This document shows positions 41,737 to 50,366 of a DNA stretch of 64,000 bases, piece by piece. A model generated the notes under the pieces. It had not been told where the DNA came from. It ran no database searches and worked only from the letters and a program-made list of their open reading frames with translations. How positions within the stretch are numbered: position 1 is the first letter of the stretch; each line of letters starts with the position of its first letter. The position numbers and the translations under genes are program-made. Source of the DNA: JBBIQS01 sp037442205 (lineage in GTDB: Bacteria; Myxococcota; Myxococcia; Myxococcales; UBA5297); contig JBBIQS010000025.1 in NCBI GenBank assembly GCA_037442205.1, forward strand, positions 25,540-89,539, in the 5' to 3' direction.

Positions 41737-43767
41737 ATGCCGCCGAGCGGACCCAGTCGGCTGGGAGCACACAAGAGCTGGGGGAGCCGCGCCGGCCGCA
41801 TCCCCGGCGCGGTCGACCTGCTGGCCTATTCCGAAGACGCGAGCCAGCTGCTCGGGGTCGTCGGCCACCACTCGACCCGCCTCGCGCTCTTGGACGGCTC
41901 GCCGCAGGATCGTCCCGAGAAGCCCTCCGCCCCCTCCGCCTCCCTGCAGCGGCTGGACCTGCTGGACAGCCTGCTCGCTCGACAACGAAGCGTGGCGCTG
42001 GCCAACCACGAGGCGATCGCCAAGAGCGGCGGAGGCGGCGCCTTCTTCGAGGGCGCCGAGACGCCCGAGGAAGAGGGCGACGACCTGCTGTTCGGCATCC
42101 TCCCCGGCGGCGAGAGCTACCTGGTGGGCCTGCTGGTGCCCAGGGCGATGCGCCACCTGTCGCTGGAGGTGGGCAGCCTGCCGGCGATGATCCTGCGCTC
42201 CACCGCCGACGGCGCCGACAAGTGGCGCACCGCCGCCGCCCCCTGCGACCTGGCGGCCCAGGCCCAGCTCATCCTCGGCGTCAGCCCGGGGGTCGCCCGC
42301 TCGCAGCTGATCCTCTATGACTTCGACGGCAACGCCAAGGTCGAGCTGACCCAGCCCGGCCCCGGCCCGGTGGTCTGCGCCGCAGTCAGCGCCGACGGCC
42401 AGAAGCTCCTCTGCCGCCAGCGAGGCGGCCGCTACACCCTGTGGGACGTCGAGAAGAAGGAGATCCTCAAGCAGTGGGAGGACCTGGAGGCCAGCCACGC
42501 CGAAGTGGTGCCCGACACCTGGTGGCTGGACGTCGCCCGCCTCTCCGCCGACGGCACCACCGCCTACGTCGCCGACCGAGACAGCAGGTCGGTGGTGGCG
42601 CTGAGCCTTCCCGAGGGAAGCGTGAAGTGGCGCGCCACCGGGCTGGTCGAGCCGCACCTGGCGCTCTCGCCGGACGGCAAGCAGTTGGCAGTCACCCACG
42701 CCCCCACCGCCGACCTGTCGACAGTGATGCTGCTCGAAGCCGAGACCGGCGCCCGCCGCACCCTGGCCATGGGACCGGGGGCCGAGGTCGGCTGCGTGGC
42801 GGTTTCGCCGGACGGCAAGCTGGCGGTCAGCGGCGACTGGCTGGGCGAGCTGTGGGCCAGCGACGTCGAGGGCCGGCGCTTCGTCTGGAGCTGCCAGGCC
42901 GCCAGCGGGTCGATCTCAGAGATCGAGTTCGCGCCCGACGGCAAGACCCTCTACGCCGCCAGCGCCGACGGCCATCTGGTCCGCATCGAGGCCAGCAGCG
43001 GCCGCGAGCTGGCGCGCTTCAAGTCCAGCCGCACCCCGGAGGAGAAGGGCGAGTGGGTGCTGGCGATGTCGCTGTCCGAGGACGGCGGCGCGCTGCTGAC
43101 CCTGCACAACGCCGAGGGCCAGGGAGTGGTCTGCCTGTGGGACGATCGCGGCGGGCTGCGCTGGCGGACCTCGCTCAAGAGCCTGGGCGCGCCGCCCAAG
43201 TTCGTGCCCAGCGCCTGCCTGCTTGCGGGCGGGGTGGCCTACGTCGGCGGGCACACCTTCCACCCGCCCCATGCCAGCCTGTTCGCGCTCGACATGGCCA
43301 CCGGCCAGCCGCGGCGGACCTCGGTCCTCCAGTCTCTGGTGGCGATGATCCACAAGCCGGCCCCAGCGCTGCTGCCGCTGACAAGCCTGGAGACCCTGGT
43401 GCACTCGCCGCAGGGGCCGCTCGCCATCGGCACCGGGCTCGAGGGCGACCTGGCGGTGGTGGCGGTCTCCAACGCCGAGAAGCAGCAGGGGCTGCGAGGG
43501 CTGGAGGGGCAGGTGCGGGCGCTGGCCATCAGCGGCGACGGGAAGCAACTGCTGTCCGCCTATCCCAAGCTGGATGCCAAGCGGCTCAAGCTCTTCGATC
43601 TGGCGACCGGCGACACGCTCGACGAGACCGGGATCGAGTCGCTGCACGACGAGATCGGGGCGTTCACTTTCCTTCCTGATTTCAGCATCTTGCTGGTCAC
43701 TTCCCACGGGCTGTTCCACCACTACCTTCCCGCGCCCGAGGACACCGGCAAGGCCAAGGCCGGCTAG
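41737..43767 (+). CDS. Beta-propeller (WD40/quinoprotein-like) protein
   Basis: A 676-residue protein with no signal peptide. It contains a run of propeller blades each carrying a 'SxDGK' turn, for example 'LSPDGKQLAVTHA', 'VSPDGKLAVSGDWLGELWAS' and 'FAPDGKTLYAASADGHLVRI'. The sequence also has acidic linkers near residues 60-120. Such propellers usually act as protein-interaction platforms. It is followed after only 5 nt by an AgmX/PglI-like gene, so the two form a unit. Its partner is unknown. Confidence 0.8.
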   Translation: MPPSGPSRLGAHKSWGSRAGRIPGAVDLLAYSEDASQLLGVVGHHSTRLALLDGSPQDRPEKPSAPSASLQRLDLLDSLLARQRSVALANHEAIAKSGGGGAFFEGAETPEEEGDDLLFGILPGGESYLVGLLVPRAMRHLSLEVGSLPAMILRSTADGADKWRTAAAPCDLAAQAQLILGVSPGVARSQLILYDFDGNAKVELTQPGPGPVVCAAVSADGQKLLCRQRGGRYTLWDVEKKEILKQWEDLEASHAEVVPDTWWLDVARLSADGTTAYVADRDSRSVVALSLPEGSVKWRATGLVEPHLALSPDGKQLAVTHAPTADLSTVMLLEAETGARRTLAMGPGAEVGCVAVSPDGKLAVSGDWLGELWASDVEGRRFVWSCQAASGSISEIEFAPDGKTLYAASADGHLVRIEASSGRELARFKSSRTPEEKGEWVLAMSLSEDGGALLTLHNAEGQGVVCLWDDRGGLRWRTSLKSLGAPPKFVPSACLLAGGVAYVGGHTFHPPHASLFALDMATGQPRRTSVLQSLVAMIHKPAPALLPLTSLETLVHSPQGPLAIGTGLEGDLAVVAVSNAEKQQGLRGLEGQVRALAISGDGKQLLSAYPKLDAKRLKLFDLATGDTLDETGIESLHDEIGAFTFLPDFSILLVTSHGLFHHYLPAPEDTGKAKAG

Positions 43768-43772
43768 CCTCG

Positions 43773-44327
43773 ATGCGCCTCCTGCCCTCGATCGCTCTCG
43801 GTCTCTCGATCATCTGCGCCGTGCCGGCGTGGGCGCAGTCGGATCGGAAGCCCGAGCGCGCCCAGACCGGCGACCGGGTGCGCTTTTCGCCGCCGGGCCA
43901 AGCCACTGGCGGCCTGGGCATGCCCGGCGCGCCGGTGCAGGAATCGCCCTACGTGAACTCGCCCTGCGACAAGGCCGCGATCCGCAAGGGCATCGCCGAC
44001 CACGCCGCCGAGGTCACCGGCTGCTACCAGCTCCGCGTCAACGAGCTGCCGGAGCTGGAGGGGAAGATCACCGTCGCCATCGTCATTGAAGGCGACGGCA
44101 GGGTCTCCTCGGCGCAGATCAAGAGCGCGACGCTCGAAGACCCACAGATGCAGTCCTGCCTGCTGGCGCGAATCAGGAACTGGCAGTTCCCGGAAAACCC
44201 GGCCAAGGCAGCGTGCCTCATCGACTATCCCTGGATCTTCAAATCGAAGGCCAAGAAGCCTGAGCTGGCGCCCGCGACCAAGTCCTCCGCTCCGCCGCCG
44301 TCGCTGCCGCCGCAGCCGATCCGCTGA
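43773..44327 (+). CDS. AgmX/PglI C-terminal domain protein
   Basis: A 184-residue exported protein with a signal peptide (about 1-22, ending 'PAWAQS'). The domain at about 65-150 has the pattern of the AgmX/PglI C-terminal region: a helix with 'HAAEVTGCYQLRVNELPELE', 'GKITVAIVIEGDGRVSSAQI' and 'CLLARIRNWQFPENP'. This is the TonB-like fold found in many myxobacterial gliding-motility and envelope proteins. The C-terminus is Pro/Ser-rich. It is 5 nt downstream of the beta-propeller gene. Confidence 0.82.
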   Translation: MRLLPSIALGLSIICAVPAWAQSDRKPERAQTGDRVRFSPPGQATGGLGMPGAPVQESPYVNSPCDKAAIRKGIADHAAEVTGCYQLRVNELPELEGKITVAIVIEGDGRVSSAQIKSATLEDPQMQSCLLARIRNWQFPENPAKAACLIDYPWIFKSKAKKPELAPATKSSAPPPSLPPQPIR

Positions 44328-44552
44328 CGCCGCGGCGTGTCCGCCGGGCCGAAGCGCGTCTCCAGCCAGCCGCGCAACCAAGCCGTCCCTCCCTCGTCCG
44401 GCGAGTAGGCATGACGGTTGCTCAGGCAATCGCGCGCGGGCGCCCGGTCGTTTGCCCGTCTCAGCAGCCGGAGCGTATTCTCCGCCTGCCTCTCCATCCG
44501 AAACCGCCGTCTGTCGGCTCCGTCACAACCAAAAAACGCAGAGAGAACGCCC

Positions 44553-47500
44553 ATGAACCGTTCCCAGGTCCTCGGCCACCTTGGAGTCGGCCGACCGCTG
44601 CTCGTCGGCCTGCTCGCGCTGGCGCTGTCCGCCTGCAAGTGTGGCGATTCCAACCGGCCCGAGGTGAGCACGGCGCAGCCCAAGCCGACCGCCGAGACCG
44701 GCAAGCCCGCCGAGACCGCCGAAGCCAAGCTGCCGCCGCTGACCTGGGAGATGCTCGATCCGGTCGTCCGCGAGGTCGCCGCCGCCGGCCAGCTTCCGGA
44801 GAGCATCAACGTCGAATTCGCCCGCAGCGTGCTGCCCTCGGGCTCCAGCGTCGCCGCCAAGACCATCCTCAAGATCGAGCCGTCGATCCGCGGGCGGCTC
44901 AGCGCGCCTTCCACCTCGACCCTGGTGTTCAAGGCCGCCGAGCCCTTCGCCCCCAACACCCGCTACACCGTCACCCTGGAGCAGGTGGAGACCGTCACCG
45001 GCCCCGTCAAGCCGCCCAAGGCCGACACCTGGGTGCGCGAGTTCACCACGCCCAGGTTCGCGATGCTTCGGGCCTCGCTGAGCAGCATCAACACCGCCGC
45101 CAGGTCGATCGCCGTGGACCTGGTCTTCTCCGGGCCGGTCGAGGCGGCGCGGGCCAAGGAGCTGGCCAGCTGGACCGGGCCGTCGGGCCCGATCGGCGAC
45201 GTGCGCTACCAGTACACGCAGGAGCGCAACGTCATCAAAGTCGAGCTGCGCAACCTCACCCTCGACTTCAAGCGCAAGAACACCCTCAAGCTCTCCCTCA
45301 AGGCCGGGTTGCCGATGGCCGGGCGCGCCGACAAGGCCGCCGCCGCCGAGGCCACCATCGAGCTCAGCGGCGACAAGCCGATGAACATCATCTCGGTCGA
45401 GCGGCGCGAGGGCCCCACCGGCCACTACCTGGAGGTGGTCTGCAACGACGACGCCGCCGGCAACAAACGCTACTACTGGGACAACAGCAGCGGCCGCAGC
45501 TACGGGGAAATCTCCCGCCGCTGCCAGCTCGAGGACGCCGACGCCCAGGAGGCGATCCACGTCGAGCCCAAGGTCAAGGTCTCGGTCTCGCCCTCCAACG
45601 CCGGCTTCCGGATCTTCGGGGACTTCCGCCGCGGCACCTACTCGCTGCACATCGACGGCGGCGCCCGCACCGTCGACGGCGGCATGCTCTACTCCGCCTG
45701 GGACGGCAGCTTCTCTTTCCCGGCCCGCGCCTCGAAGGTCGAGTTCACCTCCGACGGGCGCTACCTGCCGAAGAAGGCCTTCAAGTCGCTGCCGGTGAAG
45801 CACGTCAACGCCGAGCAGGCCGAGCTGATCGTCCGCCAGGTCCCTGTCGCCAACCTGGTCTTCTGGATGAGCGACGACCAGACCGAGGCCGCCAGCGAGC
45901 GCAACTCGATCGTCGTCGCCAAGCAGACCCTGGCCCTCAAGTCGACGCCCGACGTCCAGACCACGACCTGGGTCGACCTGGCGACCATCGTCCCCAAGGA
46001 CACCCGCGGCCTGCTCGAGCTGGCGATCTCCTCCCACGGCTCGCGGGCCACCGCGCGGCTGATGCTCACCGACCTGCAGCTCGTCGCCAAGCGCGGCGGA
46101 GTCTCCAAGGAGCACCCCTGGGGCGAGGAGCTGCGCGTCTGGACGATGAACAGCGAGACCCTCGAGCCGGTGAACGCCGAGGTGAAGCTGGTCCGCAAGA
46201 GCGGCCAGTCGCTGGCCAGCTGCACCACCTCCGCCGACGACGGCTGCACTCTGAAGGTGCCCGACCAGGACCTCGATCCCGCGGCGCCGTTCGCGCTGAT
46301 CGCCACCGCCGGCGACGATTTGACCTACCTCAAGTTCAGCGAGCTGGGCGTCGACCTGGGCGAGGCCAAGGTTCTGGGCGAGGCCTTCAGGTCGGAGCGC
46401 GCCTACCGCGCCTCGATCTACGCCGACCGCGGCGTCTACCGCCCCGGCGAGACCGCCCACCTCTCCGCGATCCTGCGCGACCGCGCCGACGCCGCCCCCA
46501 AGGCCGGGATGCCGGTGGAGCTCAAGGTGATGGACCCACGCGAGCGCGAGTACAAGAAGGTCAGCCTGCCGGTGAACGAGGCGGGCCTGATCAACCTCGA
46601 CCTTTCATTCCCCTCTTTCGCCTCCACCGGCAGCTACAAGGTCGAGCTGGCGGTCGCGGGGGTCCAGGCCGGCGACTACAAGTTCAACGTCGAGGAGTTC
46701 GTCCCCGAGCGGATGAAGGTCGAGGCCAAGACCGGCAAGCCGGGCTACCTGCTCGGCGAGCCGCTCGACGTGGCGGTCAACGCCAAGTACCTCTTCGGCG
46801 GCATCCCCTCCGGCAGCCAGGTGGAGCTGAGCTGCGAGCTGCAGCCGTTCGCCTTCAAGCCCAAGGAGAACGCCAACCTCAGCTACGGAATCTGGCGCCC
46901 TCAGGACAAGCCGCTCAAGTCCATCGGATTGGGGACCGCCCAGGGCGCGCTCGACGACGCCGGCACCGGGACCTTCACCTGCGCGCAGCCGGAGCACGAG
47001 CTCAACCTGCCGGGCGCGGCGAGGTTGGTGGCCAAGGCCGCGGTCTTCGAGTCCGGCAGCGGCCGCACCACCCAGGGCGAGGCCACCGTGCCGGTGCACC
47101 CGGAGCGCTACTACCTGGGCCTGAGCTCGGGCGCCGGCAAGGTGCAGTCCGGCAAGCCCTTCCCGGTGAGCGGCGCGGTCGTCGACTGGAACGGCAAGGC
47201 CATCAAGGACATCTCGGAGGTCGAGCTGGAGCTGGTGCGGCTCGAGGACGAGTACGGCTGGTGGTACGAGGACGGCGAGGGCGACGGCAGCTACCAGCGC
47301 TACCAGCGCCCGGTCTCCGACGGCCGCCAGAAGGTGAAGGTGGTGGACGGCAAGTTCAGCGCCACGCTGACCGCCAGCCAGGACGGCCCGATGTTCCTGG
47401 TGCGGGCGCGCGCCGGCCGGGCCCAGAGCGACCTGTCGATCGAGGGCTCCGGCTACCACTACTACTGGATGCCCAACGAGAACCGCTCCGACACGACCCC

Positions 47501-50294
47501 GCGCCCCGGCAAGCCGAGCTGGCTGGCGCTGGAGATCGGATCGCCCAAGCTCAAGGTCGGTGAGGAGTCCAAGGTCACCTTCCGCGCCCCGTACAAGGGC
47601 AAGGTGCTGCTCACCGCCGAGACCGACCACGTCCTCAAGAGCGAGTGGATCAAGGTCGAGGCCGGCCAGGTGGAGTGGAAGTTCAAGCTGGAGAAGCTCT
47701 TCCCCAACGTCTACGTGTCGGCCTTCCTGGTGAAGGATCCACACCTCGACTCGCAGGAGTCGTTCACGCCGGAGCGGGCCTTCGGAGTCAAGAGCGCGCC
47801 GGTGGAGCCGACTGCCTACCGCTCCGAGGTGACGCTCTCCGCGCCCAAGGAGGTGCGCAGCAACGACAAGCTGACCATCAACCTCGAGGTCCCGGACGCC
47901 GAAGGGACGACCTTCGCCACCGTGGCCGCGGTCGACGAGGGCATCCTCTCGCTGACCAAGTTCGCCACGCCGGATCCGCTCTCCGAGCTCTTCACCCAGC
48001 GAGCGCTGGGCGTGGAGACCTTCGAGACGGTGGGCTGGACGCTCCTGCTGCCCGCCAGCGGCCCGACCAAGTCCACCGGCGGCGACGGCGAGGCAGCGGG
48101 CGCACCCAATGGCCGGGTGCAGCCGGTGAAGCCGGTGGCGCTCTGGTCCGGGCTGCTGCCGGTGGTAAAGGGCAAGGCCAGCGTCACCTTCCAGGTGCCG
48201 ACCTACCGCGGCTCGCTGCGAGTGATGGCGGTGACCGTGGGCTCCAAGCGCATCGGGCGGGCGAGCACCAACGTGGTGGTGCGCGATCCCCTGACGCTGC
48301 AGACCACGCTGCCGCGATTCCTCACCGAGGGCGACGAGATCCAGATCCCGGTCTTCCTGACCAACCTCTCGGGCGCAGCGCAGAAGGTGGAGCTGACTCT
48401 GACCGCGGCCAGTCTGCCGGTCCCCGGGCTGGAGGCAGCTGCCGACGAACCCTCTCCGATCGAGTTGATCGGCAAGACCGTCAAGGAGCTGGACCTCAAG
48501 GACAACGAGGCCAAGGTCGCGGTCTTCCTGGCGAAGGCGAAGAAGTCGATCGGCGCGGCCAAGTTCAAGGTGGTGGCCAAGGCCGGAAACCTCACCTCGT
48601 TCGAGGAGAACGACGTCCCCTTCCTGCCGGCGGCCCCGCGCACCCGCGAGATGCAGCGCGTCTCGCTCAACGAGGGCAATCTCGACCTCAAGGCACTGCT
48701 GCAGGGCTGGGTCCCTACCACCGAGCAGTCGACCTTCTGGGTCACCACCAATCCCTACGGCGAGTCGTTCCAGCACCTGACCTACCTGCTCCACTACCCC
48801 TACGGCTGCATGGAGCAGACGACCTCGACCGCTTGGCCGCTGATCGCCGCGCAGAACCTGATCCCCAGCATCGATCCCGCGTTCGCGGCCTCGGGGAAGA
48901 TCGAGGACATGGCGATGGCCGGCATCAACCGGGTGCTGGCGATGCAGACCCCCTCCGGCGGCTTCGGCTACTGGCCCGGCTGGACCGAGCCCTTGGACTG
49001 GGCCACCACCTACGGGGTCCACTTCCTCACCGACGCCAAGAAGCTGGGCTTCGCCGTCCCGCAGGGCCGGCTCGACGACGCCATCCGCTACATGGAGGAG
49101 CGGATGCGCAACGTCTACGAGAACGGCGGCGCGGCGGATCAAGAGCACTACGGCTTCAACGAGCCCTACATGCACTACGTGCTGGCGCTGGTGGGCAAGC
49201 CGCACAAGGCGCGGGCCGAGAAGCTGCTCTCCGAGCTGAGCGCGCCCGGGACCAACGCCGACAAGCGCCGCTACTGGTGGGGCTATGGCGACGGCGAGGG
49301 CGAGCGGCTGGAGCAGGTGTGGATGCTCAAGACCGCGCTCTACCTGGCCGGCGACCGGCGCTACGAGGCCGACCTCAAGAAGCCCGACACCAGCAAGGTG
49401 AGCGACCAGCGCAGCAACAGCTGGACCTTCTACTCCGATCGCCGCCGCCGCGGGCTGATGCTCTCCACCTTCCAGGACCTCTTCGGCAATGACGCCTCCG
49501 GCGAGCCGCTGGCACAGGTGGTGGCCGACTCGCTCAAGGGCAGCTTCGGCTCCTACAACACCCAGGAGCTCAAGTGGGGCCTGACCGGCCTGGCCAAGCG
49601 GGTCTCGGCGGCCGCCAAGGAGTTCGACGGAGTGCAGCTGGTGGTCAACGGCAAGAAGTTCCAGCAGCAGGGCTCGAAGCCGGGCGCGAAGACCGCCGAC
49701 CTGACCTGGAACCTGGCGCGGGCCAGCGAAGCCAAGTCGCTGTCGCTCGACGTCAGCTCCAAGGGCAAGGGCGAGCTGTGGCTCTTCGTCAACAGCGAAG
49801 GCGTGCGCCAGAAGGCCGAGTGGAAGGTGGGCGGCAACGGGCTCAAGCTCGAGCGCCGCTACCTGAACACCGACGGCAACCCGCTCGACCTCAAGAGCAG
49901 CACGCACGGGCTGGGAGATCTCGTCTACACCGAGATCACCATCAAGAACACCAGCGGCGCCAAGGTGAACAACATCGCCCTGGTGGATCGCTTCGCCGCC
50001 GGCTGGGAGATCGAGAACCCGCGGCTGGGCCGGACCACGGTCACCAACTGGCTCGATCCCGAAGGTCTATGGAAGCCGGACTACATGAACATCCGCGACG
50101 ACCGCCTGGAGGTCTTCGGCTCTCTCGACGCCGGCGAATCGCGCAAGGTGATCTACGCCTTGCGTGCGGTCACCGCCGGCTCCTTCACCGCTCCGCCGGT
50201 CGAGGCAGAGGCGATGTACGACGCCCGCATCTGGGCCCGCCAGCCCGGTGACCTCATCAAGATCGCCGGTCCCTGGACCGAGTACCTGCAGTAG
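44553..50294 (+). CDS. Bacterial alpha-2-macroglobulin lipoprotein with thioester
   Basis: A 1913-residue lipoprotein starting at the ATG at 44553; the signal ends in 'LALALSAC' (lipobox). Its order follows bacterial A2M (YfhM/MagD-like): MG-like beta domains, MG2 ('YRASIYADRGVYRPGETAHL'), A2M_N and bait-region-like parts, then the thioester domain with 'HYPYGCMEQTTS' (C1419 to Q1422) and a helical solenoid up to the receptor-binding-like C-terminus. The reactive thioester would trap attacking proteases in the periplasm. It is larger than E. coli YfhM (about 1650). It is followed by pbpC, the classical partner, which repairs peptidoglycan at sites of attack. Confidence 0.95.
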   Translation: MNRSQVLGHLGVGRPLLVGLLALALSACKCGDSNRPEVSTAQPKPTAETGKPAETAEAKLPPLTWEMLDPVVREVAAAGQLPESINVEFARSVLPSGSSVAAKTILKIEPSIRGRLSAPSTSTLVFKAAEPFAPNTRYTVTLEQVETVTGPVKPPKADTWVREFTTPRFAMLRASLSSINTAARSIAVDLVFSGPVEAARAKELASWTGPSGPIGDVRYQYTQERNVIKVELRNLTLDFKRKNTLKLSLKAGLPMAGRADKAAAAEATIELSGDKPMNIISVERREGPTGHYLEVVCNDDAAGNKRYYWDNSSGRSYGEISRRCQLEDADAQEAIHVEPKVKVSVSPSNAGFRIFGDFRRGTYSLHIDGGARTVDGGMLYSAWDGSFSFPARASKVEFTSDGRYLPKKAFKSLPVKHVNAEQAELIVRQVPVANLVFWMSDDQTEAASERNSIVVAKQTLALKSTPDVQTTTWVDLATIVPKDTRGLLELAISSHGSRATARLMLTDLQLVAKRGGVSKEHPWGEELRVWTMNSETLEPVNAEVKLVRKSGQSLASCTTSADDGCTLKVPDQDLDPAAPFALIATAGDDLTYLKFSELGVDLGEAKVLGEAFRSERAYRASIYADRGVYRPGETAHLSAILRDRADAAPKAGMPVELKVMDPREREYKKVSLPVNEAGLINLDLSFPSFASTGSYKVELAVAGVQAGDYKFNVEEFVPERMKVEAKTGKPGYLLGEPLDVAVNAKYLFGGIPSGSQVELSCELQPFAFKPKENANLSYGIWRPQDKPLKSIGLGTAQGALDDAGTGTFTCAQPEHELNLPGAARLVAKAAVFESGSGRTTQGEATVPVHPERYYLGLSSGAGKVQSGKPFPVSGAVVDWNGKAIKDISEVELELVRLEDEYGWWYEDGEGDGSYQRYQRPVSDGRQKVKVVDGKFSATLTASQDGPMFLVRARAGRAQSDLSIEGSGYHYYWMPNENRSDTTPRPGKPSWLALEIGSPKLKVGEESKVTFRAPYKGKVLLTAETDHVLKSEWIKVEAGQVEWKFKLEKLFPNVYVSAFLVKDPHLDSQESFTPERAFGVKSAPVEPTAYRSEVTLSAPKEVRSNDKLTINLEVPDAEGTTFATVAAVDEGILSLTKFATPDPLSELFTQRALGVETFETVGWTLLLPASGPTKSTGGDGEAAGAPNGRVQPVKPVALWSGLLPVVKGKASVTFQVPTYRGSLRVMAVTVGSKRIGRASTNVVVRDPLTLQTTLPRFLTEGDEIQIPVFLTNLSGAAQKVELTLTAASLPVPGLEAAADEPSPIELIGKTVKELDLKDNEAKVAVFLAKAKKSIGAAKFKVVAKAGNLTSFEENDVPFLPAAPRTREMQRVSLNEGNLDLKALLQGWVPTTEQSTFWVTTNPYGESFQHLTYLLHYPYGCMEQTTSTAWPLIAAQNLIPSIDPAFAASGKIEDMAMAGINRVLAMQTPSGGFGYWPGWTEPLDWATTYGVHFLTDAKKLGFAVPQGRLDDAIRYMEERMRNVYENGGAADQEHYGFNEPYMHYVLALVGKPHKARAEKLLSELSAPGTNADKRRYWWGYGDGEGERLEQVWMLKTALYLAGDRRYEADLKKPDTSKVSDQRSNSWTFYSDRRRRGLMLSTFQDLFGNDASGEPLAQVVADSLKGSFGSYNTQELKWGLTGLAKRVSAAAKEFDGVQLVVNGKKFQQQGSKPGAKTADLTWNLARASEAKSLSLDVSSKGKGELWLFVNSEGVRQKAEWKVGGNGLKLERRYLNTDGNPLDLKSSTHGLGDLVYTEITIKNTSGAKVNNIALVDRFAAGWEIENPRLGRTTVTNWLDPEGLWKPDYMNIRDDRLEVFGSLDAGESRKVIYALRAVTAGSFTAPPVEAEAMYDARIWARQPGDLIKIAGPWTEYLQ

Positions 50295-50318
50295 TCACGG
50301 GCCTGTTCCCAAGCTTCT

Positions 50319-50355
50319 TGCTCCCCGAAGCGCCTTCGACGGCCTTCGGGGAGCA
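50319..50355 (+). terminator. Hairpin between A2M and pbpC (attenuator-like)
   Basis: A perfect 12-bp inverted repeat (tgctccccgaag / cttcggggagca) with a 13-nt loop in the 72-nt gap. No T-run follows, and the right arm abuts the AGGGAGAG ribosome-binding site of pbpC, so it may lower pbpC expression or protect the A2M mRNA 3' end rather than end transcription fully. Confidence 0.55.
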
Positions 50356-50366
50356 GGGAGAGTCGC

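Noticed and set aside
46605..49907. A 1100-codon minus-strand frame inside the A2M gene
   Set aside because: Antisense to a clear thioester macroglobulin; composition is Leu/Arg/Gly/Val/Asp/His-rich repetition with no motif, a codon-bias artefact.
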